Shown in pieces: positions 16,667 to 24,582 of a stretch of 39,787 nt of DNA. The DNA comes from Bryobacterales bacterium. Its GTDB lineage: Bacteria; Acidobacteriota; Terriglobia; Bryobacterales; Bryobacteraceae. A program made the translations under genes and the position numbers. Position 1 is the stretch's first letter. Every line of letters begins with the position of its first letter. The notes under the pieces are model-generated. The model ran no database searches and was not told the DNA's origin. It saw only the letters and a program-made list of their open reading frames with translations. The stretch spans positions 1-39,787 of the forward strand of contig JADLBD010000075.1 in assembly GCA_020847975.1 (NCBI GenBank). Direction: 5' to 3'.

Positions 16667-18436
16667 TCAGCTTACACGCCCGCGTTTGAGGCGCACAGTG
16701 ATCTGCGTTCCCCCACCTTCCGGGCAATGTAACTCGACCTCGCCACCGAGCAGTTTCACATTGCGCCGGACGATGGCGAGACCGAGCCCCGTGCCTTTCA
16801 CTTTCGTCGTGAAGAACGGTTCGAAGATCCGTTCGCGGAGCTTTGGATCAATGCCTGGGCCCTGGTCGGTGATGCGAAGCATGGCGGGATGCTCCAGAGC
16901 CACCGTTACGGCCTTGCCGGCGGGAGTCGCTTGAATGGCGTTGAGCAGGAGATTCAGAACAATCTGCCGGATCAGTTCGCGGTTGGTCTCTTCGATGACG
17001 ATCCCGTTAGCGATGGTCGAGTCGATGCGAATCCCCATCGGCTTGGCTTGACGCGCGAGCGCTGCCACGGCGCTTTCGACCTCCGCGGACAGGTCGACGG
17101 TTTCCTCCATGGCAGGCGCGGGACGCGAAAAACCCAAAAGCTGCCGGACCGACTCATCGAGGCGGTTCACCTCGGCGACGATGAACGAAAGGTCCTCGCC
17201 GTAGCGTTCCTGTAGGAGCGCGTCCTCGCGCATCACCTGCGCAATCGTTTTGATGGCGCTGAGAGGATTCTTCACCTCATGGGCGATGGTGGCCGCCGCT
17301 TTGCCGAGACTCGCGAGATTTTCCTGACGCGCCAGTTCCCGCTCGAGTCCCACTTTCTCCTCCACCAAACGGCACGCCACAAGAGACTGGGCGATTTGAG
17401 GAGCCAGGCCTTGCAGCACTTCCTCGTTCTCATCGAGAAAGGCGAGCGGCGTGGTATCGAGCAGCAGCAAGCCGCGGATGCGATTCTCCTCCCGCAGCAC
17501 GAGCATGTACCGGCAGCCAAGCCTGCGCATCACTTCCCTTGCCGGCGCATCTTCCATGTGAGGTTCGTACACTTTATCCGCCGGCCGGCTTTCCGCGTAA
17601 CTCTCCAGTTCGCGGCGGTCCGCTTCGGTGAGAGCGCCGCTCCAAGTTCCAGCCGAGGCGCATTCACTTCCAAAGAGGAGCAGGACAGCCCGCATCCGAA
17701 ACCGCTCCCGCAGTTGCGCCGCAAGGAACTCCATGCGCAGTGTCAAATCGAGGATGAGACCCGCTTCGGGAATGACGGTTTTCGCGAAATCGGTGTAGAA
17801 TGCCGCGCGCCGCGAGAGAAAGCGCGAGATCGCCGCATACAGTGGCAGCCAGAGAATGCCGGCCCAGAACAGCAACGCCAGTTCGAGCAGAACTCCGCCT
17901 TCGCCCCATCGGTCTTCGAAGATGCGCCCCAGTTGGCGCATCAGGAACAGATAGAGCGCAACGGAGATTCCGAGAATCAACGAGAAGACCGACCGTATGG
18001 CCAGCAGAAGGCCGAACACGTTATCCCAGAAAATGAACCACGCCAACAGGAAGGGCGGACCGGTGGTGAAGAAGGACGAAGGGTAGAGCGCGATAGCGAG
18101 CAGCACCGAAAGGCCAAAGCCGAAGAGGAACAGCCACAATCGCCGGCGGTAGCCCAGCCACAACAGCCAGACCGCAACAACAAACCCGCAGGCCAATGCC
18201 GCATTACCCACACCCTTCCACACGGCCGCGTACTCGAGTTCCCTTCCTGCCGTCTCCCGGTAAAGTCCACTGACAAGCGTCGCGCCGTGCCACAAGCCGA
18301 ACGAAACCACCAGAACCCAAGCCGGCATCCCCGCGGGACGTATCTTGCGCTGCGGGAACATCACGATGCCCAGGAACAGGCAAAGCCCCATTCCCAGGAA
18401 TGACATGAACAGCGGGAAGACTGTTGCCGCAGGCAT
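16667..18436 (-). CDS. Membrane sensor histidine kinase
   Basis: The 589-residue protein has an integral membrane sensor of about seven helices in residues 5-205, a GAF-like region at about 225-350, and a HisKA/HATPase core. The phospho-accepting His386 is in IAHEVKNPL; the N box has Asn495/Asn499; G1 is DQGPGID at 524-530, the F box EPFFTTK, and G2 GTGLGLA at 548-554. The core is NtrB/ZraS-like. No response regulator is in the window, so its partner is encoded elsewhere. It begins 7 nt after the ketosynthase gene stop, in one run with the ACP and deacetylase genes, so it may sense or control envelope or lipid state. The ligand is unknown. Confidence 0.87.
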   Translation of the reverse strand: MPAATVFPLFMSFLGMGLCLFLGIVMFPQRKIRPAGMPAWVLVVSFGLWHGATLVSGLYRETAGRELEYAAVWKGVGNAALACGFVVAVWLLWLGYRRRLWLFLFGFGLSVLLAIALYPSSFFTTGPPFLLAWFIFWDNVFGLLLAIRSVFSLILGISVALYLFLMRQLGRIFEDRWGEGGVLLELALLFWAGILWLPLYAAISRFLSRRAAFYTDFAKTVIPEAGLILDLTLRMEFLAAQLRERFRMRAVLLLFGSECASAGTWSGALTEADRRELESYAESRPADKVYEPHMEDAPAREVMRRLGCRYMLVLREENRIRGLLLLDTTPLAFLDENEEVLQGLAPQIAQSLVACRLVEEKVGLERELARQENLASLGKAAATIAHEVKNPLSAIKTIAQVMREDALLQERYGEDLSFIVAEVNRLDESVRQLLGFSRPAPAMEETVDLSAEVESAVAALARQAKPMGIRIDSTIANGIVIEETNRELIRQIVLNLLLNAIQATPAGKAVTVALEHPAMLRITDQGPGIDPKLRERIFEPFFTTKVKGTGLGLAIVRRNVKLLGGEVELHCPEGGGTQITVRLKRGRVS

Positions 18437-18443
18437 AGGTTCG

Positions 18444-19658
18444 CTAACCGCTGTAGCGGCGGAAGGCCAACACGGCGTTCAAGCCGCCGAAGGCGAAGGA
18501 ATTGGAGATTGCGTACTCCACCTCCGCGCGGCGGCTTTCGTTCGGAATGACATCGAGATCGCATTCCGGATCGGGGGTGGTGAAATTCGCCGTCGGAGGA
18601 AATACGCCCGTATGAAGCGCGAGCACGGTAGCGGCGGCTTCCAGCGCTCCGGCCGCGCCCAGGGCATGTCCGTGCATCGATTTTGTCGAGCTGACAGCGA
18701 GACGCTCCGCATGCCGGCCGAACAGGAGCCGGATGGCTTGCGTCTCGGTAGCGTCGTTGGCCATTGTGCCGGTGCCGTGCGCGTTGATGTAGCCGGTGGC
18801 TTGAGGCGGCAACCCGCCGTCCTCGAGCGCCAGTTGCATGGCCCGCGCCGCGCCTTCCCTGGTCGGTTGCGTGATGTGATGCGCATCGGCGGACATGCCC
18901 GCGCCCACGACTTCCGCAAGAATTCCCGCGCCGCGCGCGCGCGCCGCCTCCAGGGGTTCCAGCACCAGCATCGCCGCTCCTTCTCCCAAAATGAGCCCGG
19001 CCCGATCCTTCGAAAACGGCCGGCACGTGTTGGGAGAGACCACTCGCATGCCTTCCCAGGCTTTGAGGTTGCCCAGGGTGAACGGCGCCTCGCTGCCGCC
19101 GGCCACCGCCATCTCGAGCTGCCCCTGCCGGACCATCCAGAATGCATGCGCCAGGGCATGGTTCGCCGACGAGCAGGCAGTCGAGAAGGTGAAGGAAGCG
19201 CCCGTCAACCCGAACTCCATGGTGATGCAACTGGCCGCTCCATTTGCCATCGTGCGCGGAATGATCATTGGAGAAAACCGGGTCTTCTGATCCGCATACA
19301 GGTCGCGGAACGCGTCGTCTTCAGTCAGCTTTCCTCCGACGCAGGAACCGGTGATGACGCCGGTGCGCTCGCGTAGCGACGGCGTCCAGGGGACGGCCGC
19401 TTCGCACAGGGCCTCGCGGGCCGCCACCACTCCGTATTGTGCGAACGGATCCAGCAGATTCAACTCTTTTTCCGTGAAGTAGGCGGGCGGCGAGTAGTCC
19501 GGCACGCGGGCGGCGTTTGGAAACCGCACGGCTTCAAACCCCTCGAGCGGCCGGATGCCCGGCCGTCCCGCGGCGATCGCTTCCCAAAATTCGGCCCGGT
19601 TCCGGCCGCACGCGCAGATCACCCCAAGACCGGTGACGGCAACCCGCCGCGGCGTCAT
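18444..19658 (-). CDS. Beta-ketoacyl-ACP synthase, FabF-like
   Basis: The 404-residue protein has the complete Cys-His-His triad of elongating ketosynthases: Cys162 in STACSSANHA, His294 in NAHGTGT, and His331 in KSMHGHALGAAG with Lys326 before it. It catalyses decarboxylative condensation of malonyl-ACP with an acyl primer. The context, directly coupled to its own ACP by ATGA and next to a polysaccharide deacetylase, points to a dedicated acyl product rather than housekeeping fatty-acid synthesis, whose fabF usually lies beside fabD, fabG or acpP. No reductase, dehydratase or acyltransferase gene lies nearby. GH in place of the usual TGH before His331 is a minor difference. Confidence 0.87.
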   Translation of the reverse strand: MTPRRVAVTGLGVICACGRNRAEFWEAIAAGRPGIRPLEGFEAVRFPNAARVPDYSPPAYFTEKELNLLDPFAQYGVVAAREALCEAAVPWTPSLRERTGVITGSCVGGKLTEDDAFRDLYADQKTRFSPMIIPRTMANGAASCITMEFGLTGASFTFSTACSSANHALAHAFWMVRQGQLEMAVAGGSEAPFTLGNLKAWEGMRVVSPNTCRPFSKDRAGLILGEGAAMLVLEPLEAARARGAGILAEVVGAGMSADAHHITQPTREGAARAMQLALEDGGLPPQATGYINAHGTGTMANDATETQAIRLLFGRHAERLAVSSTKSMHGHALGAAGALEAAATVLALHTGVFPPTANFTTPDPECDLDVIPNESRRAEVEYAISNSFAFGGLNAVLAFRRYSG

Positions 19659-19921
19659 CCGGTGGACTCCGCCTTCTCCGCCAGCAGCTTTTCGATCCCC
19701 TCGACAATGTCCTGTACACCGCGAATGCTCTTCGCGGATTCGTCGGGGATGCTGACGTCGAATTCGTTCTCGAGCGCGAAGATGATGTTGATGCCGTCAA
19801 GCGAATCGATGCCCAATTCCTCGAATGTGCTCCCGGCTGTGATTGCCGCCGCTTTTTCCGCGCCGTAATGCTGTGTGGCGGCGATTACGCGGATGACGCC
19901 GTCGAGTGTGGTTTCCGGCAT
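19655..19921 (-). CDS. Acyl carrier protein
   Basis: The 88-residue protein has the ACP four-helix pattern. The phosphopantetheine attachment site is Ser40 in ELGIDSLDGI, followed by the acidic recognition helix LENEFDVSIPDE. I start it at the ATG at 19921, which gives the usual MPETTLDGVIRVI beginning; a longer open frame upstream overlaps the deacetylase and is not supported. It overlaps the deacetylase 3' end by 37 nt and the ketosynthase start by 4 nt, so it is translated with both. It probably holds the growing chain for the neighbouring ketosynthase. Confidence 0.9.
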   Translation of the reverse strand: MPETTLDGVIRVIAATQHYGAEKAAAITAGSTFEELGIDSLDGINIIFALENEFDVSIPDESAKSIRGVQDIVEGIEKLLAEKAESTG

Positions 19922-20610
19922 AGGAGTTCGCTCACAGTGACCAAATGATACCCTTGGTCGCGGAGTTCGGGCAACAGGCGGCGCACCGCTTCGATGGTGT
20001 TTCGGATGTCGGGCTTCGGCTTCAGTTCGCGCCCGTCGTGGAGACAGAGAATGGCGCCGGGACCGGCGGCGCGCTTCATCCGGCGGTAGACTTGCCTCGA
20101 GCCCTGATTCCAGTCCTGCCCGATCGCGGTCCACATGACGCCCATCACCCCGTGCCGTTGCTGCGCCTCGCGCAATCCGAACCAGCGGCATCCGTACGGC
20201 GCGCGAAACAGCACGGGACGAGAGCCCGACGCTCTCTCCACGGCGGCCTGGCAGAGCGCCACTTCGTTCTCGATAAACTGCCGGTGCCGCAGGTACAGGG
20301 GGGAGTGCGAATAGGTGTGGTTTCCGATTTCATGCCCGCGGCGCGCGACTTCCGCCGTGATTTCGCTCAGCCGCTCGGCATGGCGGCCGATTTGAAAGAA
20401 CGTGCATCGCACCCCCGCCGCCTCGAGCAAGTCGAGGAGTTCGCCGGTCGATTCACTGGGCCCGTCATCGAAGGTGAGCGCGAGTCGTTTTTCGTTCCGC
20501 GGTCCGTGCCAGACCGAGGGCGCCAGCAGGCGAGCGCTGCGGCCGCGCACCGCATACGCCATCAAGCCCGCGGCGGCGGCCGCTCCCGCGTAGCCGGCTT
20601 CCAGAATCAC
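19885..20610 (-). CDS. Polysaccharide deacetylase (NodB/CE4 domain)
   Basis: The 241-residue protein carries the CE4 motifs in order: TFDDGPSES with catalytic Asp48 and metal ligand Asp49, HTYSH with His98 and His102, RAPYG, and LCLHDG near the end. The N-terminus (MILEAGYAGAAAAAGLMAYAV) is a hydrophobic anchor or uncleaved signal, so the enzyme probably sits in the inner membrane facing the periplasm. CE4 enzymes remove N-acetyl groups from GlcNAc-containing polymers or glycolipids. The gene starts 4 nt after the enolase-superfamily gene and overlaps the ACP gene by 37 nt in another frame. Together with ACP and ketosynthase it suggests building of an acylated glycan or lipid. Confidence 0.85.
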   Translation of the reverse strand: MILEAGYAGAAAAAGLMAYAVRGRSARLLAPSVWHGPRNEKRLALTFDDGPSESTGELLDLLEAAGVRCTFFQIGRHAERLSEITAEVARRGHEIGNHTYSHSPLYLRHRQFIENEVALCQAAVERASGSRPVLFRAPYGCRWFGLREAQQRHGVMGVMWTAIGQDWNQGSRQVYRRMKRAAGPGAILCLHDGRELKPKPDIRNTIEAVRRLLPELRDQGYHLVTVSELLCRKPHSTASSA

Positions 20611-20614
20611 AGAC

Positions 20615-21853
20615 TTACCCCTTGCCGGTCCACTTCACACTGTGATCGGAAGTGACGGCGAATGTTTCCTGCGGTGAGATGAGGGTAAAGAAGGACCACG
20701 GCCCGGGAATCCAGGGATAGCGCTCGATGACGCCTTCATCGACGGTCACCCCAAGACCAGGCCCGGTGGGGACCACCAGGTCGCCTTCCACAATTTGCAG
20801 CGGCTCCTTCAGCATCTCCGCGGCAAGCGGAAAGGGATACATGAACTGGCGGCCTTCCTCGGTGTAGCAGGGATACTCCAGCCACTCCACGACGGTTTCC
20901 GGCCAGCAGACGCCGATCTGCGCCGCCGCCATCACTTCGAGCGCCGTTCCCCACGAATGAAACGCGAAGCGTAATTCTTCTCTGGCAATTTGCGCAAAGA
21001 GACGCCGCGCGAGACTGTATCCACCCTGGCAGACCACGTCCATCTGCACATAGTCCACACAGGGGCCGTTCAACAGATCGAGGAATCCCGCTTCGTCAGG
21101 CTCGTGCTCGCCGCTTGCCAGCGGGACGAGGTCTTTCTCCTTCAACCGGCGGTAGGCATCGTGATCATCCGGAGGCAGCGGTTCCTCGAGCCACGTGATG
21201 CCGTACTCGGCGAGTTGCCCGGCAAGTTCCTCCACTGTCTCCGGTGTATAGCTGCGGTCGCCCATTCGCCACCAGGAGTGCGCATCCACCATCAACTCGA
21301 AGTCGGGACCGGTGGCCTCGCGCATCAGACGCACCGCCTCGAGATCACGTTCCGGGCCGAGAGCGGGACGCATCTTGTAGGCCTTGAACCCCATGCTCCT
21401 GGTGAGCGCCGCTTCGGCGGCGTAGCCTTCGGGAGCCATGTACATTCCCGCGCTGCCGTAAAGGCGGATGCGGTCCCGCACGCGCCCGCCGAGGAGTTCC
21501 GAAACCGGCAGGCCCTTGAGCTTACCCACCAGGTCGTAGACGGCCACCTCCACCGAACAGTAGATCTTCATCAACTCCGCGTCGGGATTGGTGAGTTGGA
21601 ACTTGATGCGCAATGCGTCCGGGTCGGCGGCGGCATGCGCTTTCAAAAACGGCGCAATCTCGTTCTCGATCCGGTTCTTCCAGTGTTCGCCGGCCGAACC
21701 CGGCCCGTAGCCGGCAACGCCGTTCTCCGACGTGACTCGAATGAGCATCGCGTCGCGCTTGACGATGGTGCGCTCCCCGCCGTAGTAGGTGAGTTTCGGC
21801 GGACCGGGTAGCGGAAAGGAAAGAAGGAAGGCTTCGACAGATCGAATTTTCAT
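20615..21853 (-). CDS. Enolase-superfamily dehydratase (mandelate racemase subgroup)
   Basis: The 412-residue protein has the capping domain of the enolase superfamily followed by the barrel. Lys160/Arg162 lie in YKMR, where the subgroup has its KxK motif. Metal ligands are Asp190 (MVDAHSWW), Glu223/224 (WLEEP) and Glu249 (SGEHEPD). The general acid-base pair is Asp272 (VQMDVVCQGG) with His299 (FAFHSWGT). Such enzymes dehydrate or racemise sugar acids. Placed just after the GH29 fucosidase gene, it may act on fuconate or a related aldonate, but other substrates are equally consistent. A TATACT on the minus strand at 21865-21870 may give it its own promoter. Confidence 0.85.
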   Translation of the reverse strand: MKIRSVEAFLLSFPLPGPPKLTYYGGERTIVKRDAMLIRVTSENGVAGYGPGSAGEHWKNRIENEIAPFLKAHAAADPDALRIKFQLTNPDAELMKIYCSVEVAVYDLVGKLKGLPVSELLGGRVRDRIRLYGSAGMYMAPEGYAAEAALTRSMGFKAYKMRPALGPERDLEAVRLMREATGPDFELMVDAHSWWRMGDRSYTPETVEELAGQLAEYGITWLEEPLPPDDHDAYRRLKEKDLVPLASGEHEPDEAGFLDLLNGPCVDYVQMDVVCQGGYSLARRLFAQIAREELRFAFHSWGTALEVMAAAQIGVCWPETVVEWLEYPCYTEEGRQFMYPFPLAAEMLKEPLQIVEGDLVVPTGPGLGVTVDEGVIERYPWIPGPWSFFTLISPQETFAVTSDHSVKWTGKG

Positions 21854-21864
21854 GCGAAGTGTTT

Positions 21865-21870
21865 AGTATA
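21865..21870 (-). promoter_or_regulatory. Candidate internal -10 box for the enolase-superfamily gene
   Basis: TATACT on the minus strand lies 11 nt from the ATG at 21853, so transcription would start about 5 nt before the codon, nearly leaderless. No clear -35 is present. It sits in the 32-nt gap after the fucosidase gene. Confidence 0.3.
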
Positions 21871-21885
21871 CAGCCCGATTCGTCC

Positions 21886-23490
21886 TTATTTCGGACGCGC
21901 CAACTTGTCCGCGCCGTAGACGGTGAGCAGCGGATGTTTCACCACCGCGCGAAATTCGTAGATGCCGCCGCTCTTCCACCCTGTTGCCTGCATCGTGAAG
22001 TTCCCCGGAGAATTACGTGTTACAAAGCCCACGGTCTTCCACGGGTCTGTCCGTTCATCCACGTCCTGCCCGGTCACGATTCGATATTCGAATCCCACCT
22101 CGAGCGACGACGCCTGTCCCATGTCCAACAGTTCCCCCTCGAGGGTGATGGCTCCGTTCGTCTCGCGGTAGTTGCGTGTGACGACGCGCGGCGGAGTCAG
22201 GGCCGGTTTCGCGTGCGTGATCTTCAGCACGACGGGATTCGGCCAGGAGCGGTCCGTGGCCAAACGCTGAGCGCGCATCGCATGAATGTGCAGACCATCA
22301 CCCTCCTGCTTCCAGGTGGTTCGCGGCTTCACCTTCGGCTGGTATTCGAGCACCAGATCATTTTGCCCCAGGATGCTGACCTGCGTCTCCGGGGACGACC
22401 GCACGGAGCGCAGGACGATGTCCTTCCACTCCCCGAGCTTCCACCGCTGCTCCTCGTTCACGAACACGTACACCGTGTCCTCATTCTTCTGTTTCGTGAA
22501 CCAATAGCTCTGCTCGTTGGTGACCACCCAGGGCCGCACGCCGTAGATTGATTCGCCGTTGACGAACATCCACAGCGCCACTTCCCGCAGCCGCTCTTCC
22601 TGCTCGATGGGAAGTTCTCCATCCGGCTTCGGGCCGACGTTCAGCAGCAGGTTGCCGCCCTTGGCGCGCGTCTCGATGAGCGTGCGAATCAACCGCCCGC
22701 CTGTCTTGTAATGCTCGAGCGTCGGCCGGTAGGTCCATTCCGTGCCCATCGTGAGGTTCGCTTCCCACGGCCCTTCCAAAGGCACGCCCGGTATGTACTG
22801 CTCGGGGGTCTGCATCACACCGCGCGTGACGACAAGATCCGGACGGATGCCCCACGCAACATCCTTCAGGCCTTCCGGCGAGCCGTCGAAGAAGAAGAAA
22901 TCGATGGGGCCGTACTTGGTCATCAGCTCGCGGACCTGCTCCTGGTCATACTTCAACAATCCCGGGTTGTTGGCCGGCTGCACGTCCGGCACGCCGCGTT
23001 GAATCACTTTCCCATGCTGGTAGAGCCACAGGAAGTCGTCCGGCGAGTAGTAGAATCCCGGCGCGATTCCCTGCTCGCGAAACGCGGCCACCACTTCAGC
23101 GACGATGTCGCGCTGGAACGGTGTGTGCATGATGTTGAACGGGGTGGTCGCCGTGTCGAACATGCAGAAGCCCGAGTGGTGTTTGGTGGTGAAGACCACA
23201 TACTTCATTCCCGCCAGTTTGGCCAGCACGGCCCAATCCTTGGGATAGAATTTGCGGGGGTTGAAGGTCTTCGGCAGTTCTTCGACGTAGCGCTTCAGGT
23301 AGTCCTGTGATGCGCCGGCCATGGAATGGCTGGGCACGGTGCCAATCTGGCTGTCGGGCGTCCAGTGGATGAACATGCCGAAGCCGAGATCGCGAAACCA
23401 CTCGACGCGGTCCGGTTTGTTGCCGGACTGCTGGGCACAGGCCAGCACGGGAAGCAGCGCGAGGAAGAGCAGACGAACTTTCAATCGCAT
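21886..23490 (-). CDS. Alpha-L-fucosidase (GH29)
   Basis: Retaining GH29 fucosidase of 534 residues that releases terminal alpha-L-fucose. The substrate-binding TTKHHSGFCMFDT lies at residues 101-113. The nucleophile is expected at Asp202 in YGPIDFFFFDGSPEG. The barrel is followed by a C-terminal beta-sandwich. The leader MRLKVRLLFLALLPVLAC ends in a lipobox-like VLAC (Cys18), so it may be a lipoprotein; cleavage after ACA is the alternative. It lies 52 nt downstream of the LacI regulator and 32 nt before an enolase-superfamily gene, on the same strand. No Shine-Dalgarno is visible before the ATG, which has a TATCAT nine bases upstream. Confidence 0.88.
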   Translation of the reverse strand: MRLKVRLLFLALLPVLACAQQSGNKPDRVEWFRDLGFGMFIHWTPDSQIGTVPSHSMAGASQDYLKRYVEELPKTFNPRKFYPKDWAVLAKLAGMKYVVFTTKHHSGFCMFDTATTPFNIMHTPFQRDIVAEVVAAFREQGIAPGFYYSPDDFLWLYQHGKVIQRGVPDVQPANNPGLLKYDQEQVRELMTKYGPIDFFFFDGSPEGLKDVAWGIRPDLVVTRGVMQTPEQYIPGVPLEGPWEANLTMGTEWTYRPTLEHYKTGGRLIRTLIETRAKGGNLLLNVGPKPDGELPIEQEERLREVALWMFVNGESIYGVRPWVVTNEQSYWFTKQKNEDTVYVFVNEEQRWKLGEWKDIVLRSVRSSPETQVSILGQNDLVLEYQPKVKPRTTWKQEGDGLHIHAMRAQRLATDRSWPNPVVLKITHAKPALTPPRVVTRNYRETNGAITLEGELLDMGQASSLEVGFEYRIVTGQDVDERTDPWKTVGFVTRNSPGNFTMQATGWKSGGIYEFRAVVKHPLLTVYGADKLARPK

Positions 23491-23513
23491 TTGGCAATAA
23501 TGATACAGTAACC

Positions 23514-23547
23514 GCTAAAGCCGGAGTGAATCCATGCGGGCTTTAGC
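23514..23547 (-). terminator. Hairpin overlapping the lacI stop codon
   Basis: GCTAAAGCC and GGCTTTAGC form a perfect 9-bp stem around a 16-nt loop. The lacI stop (23543-23545) lies inside the right arm as read on the plus strand. The following minus-strand bases (GGTTACTGTATC) have no T-run, so it may be a weak terminator, an mRNA 3' end stabiliser, or an operator in front of the fucosidase gene. Confidence 0.4.
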
Positions 23548-24559
23548 CGGTGCGCCGGCTCGATTGGCGCACTACCAGCCGCGGTTTCAACAGGATGGTT
23601 TCCGGACGGCTGGGTGTCTTCGTTTCAATCAACTCGAGGGCCCGCTCGGCTGCGTGGGCGCCGATGGCGGTGCAATCCTGATCCACGCTCGACAGCGGCA
23701 CTCGCAAGTCCTCGGAGAACCGGATATTGCCGCATCCGATGATCGCCACGTCTTCCGGCACGCGGAGACCGGCTTCGAACGCCGCGCGGATAGCGCCCGT
23801 GCCCGTCGGGTCGTTGTAGCAGAAGACTCCGTCCGGCGGAGGATTCAATCGCAGCAGTTCCTTCATCGCTTCGTAACCGCTCACGTCCGCCGCATCGTCG
23901 CCGGATTTGGCCGAAACCACATATCCCGGCGGCGCCACCATTCCGTGCACTACCAGCGCACGCCGGTATCCTTCATGACGCCCCGCCGCGGTGCTGATTT
24001 CGCCGCCGCGGATGTGCGCAATCCGTTTGCAGCCCTGTTCGATCAGGTGCCCGGTTGCCAGCAAGCCGGCCACCTCGTCGTCCACGCCCACGAAGTTCGC
24101 GCTCAAGCCGACGAATTTCCGGTCCACCAGGATGTACGGCGTCTCATGCTCTTCAATGCGCCGGAAACTCTCGACGGACCATTGCGTGGAGGCGATGATC
24201 AAGGCGTCCACTCGCCTGGCCAGCATCTCATCGATTTCCTGGCGCTCGAGCTCCGCATCCTCCTCTGAAGAAGAGATCACCAGGCTGTAGCGATGTTGGC
24301 GCAGCACGCGATTGATCCCCTTGGCCACCTGGCCGAAGAACGTGTGCACGAGGTCCGGCACGACCAGCCCGATGCTCTGCGTGCGCCCTGTGATCAGGGC
24401 GCGCGCCGTCAGGTTCGGCCGGTAATTGAGTTCCTTCATGCGCTTCAGCACACGCTCGCGCGTCTCCGTGCTGATGTCGCGGTGATTGCGCAGAACCTTG
24501 GATATGGTGACCACGGAAACTCCAAGTTCCCGGGCAAGATCCTTCATGCGGACAGCCAT
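23543..24559 (-). CDS. LacI-family transcriptional regulator
   Basis: The 338-residue protein has the LacI helix-turn-helix (MKDLARELGVSVVTISKVLRN) and hinge helix (RPNLTARAL), then the periplasmic-binding-like effector domain: IGLVVPDLVHTFFG, LIIAST, YILVDRKFVGL, GVFCYNDPTGTGAI and the terminal SSVDQD. I start it at the ATG at 24559; an open frame reaching far upstream overlaps pilT and has no family support. A GAAANNNTTTC repeat lies at 24564-24574, just before this start. It most likely controls the fucosidase/enolase genes immediately downstream, with a sugar as effector; this is inferred from position only. Confidence 0.9.
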   Translation of the reverse strand: MAVRMKDLARELGVSVVTISKVLRNHRDISTETRERVLKRMKELNYRPNLTARALITGRTQSIGLVVPDLVHTFFGQVAKGINRVLRQHRYSLVISSSEEDAELERQEIDEMLARRVDALIIASTQWSVESFRRIEEHETPYILVDRKFVGLSANFVGVDDEVAGLLATGHLIEQGCKRIAHIRGGEISTAAGRHEGYRRALVVHGMVAPPGYVVSAKSGDDAADVSGYEAMKELLRLNPPPDGVFCYNDPTGTGAIRAAFEAGLRVPEDVAIIGCGNIRFSEDLRVPLSSVDQDCTAIGAHAAERALELIETKTPSRPETILLKPRLVVRQSSRRTG

Positions 24560-24563
24560 AGGA

Positions 24564-24574
24564 GAAATTGTTTC
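24564..24574. promoter_or_regulatory. Candidate LacI-type operator
   Basis: On the minus strand GAAACAATTTC is a 4+4 inverted repeat with a 3-nt centre, preceded by TGT. LacI-family operators often have GAAA/TTTC arms but usually with a central CG, which is absent here. It lies 4 nt upstream of the lacI start and could allow autoregulation. Confidence 0.25.
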
Positions 24575-24582
24575 ACATTCCG

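Noticed and set aside
23514..23547. Strong intrinsic terminator after lacI
   Set aside because: The stem is good, but no T-run follows on the minus strand, so only a weak or alternative role is reported.
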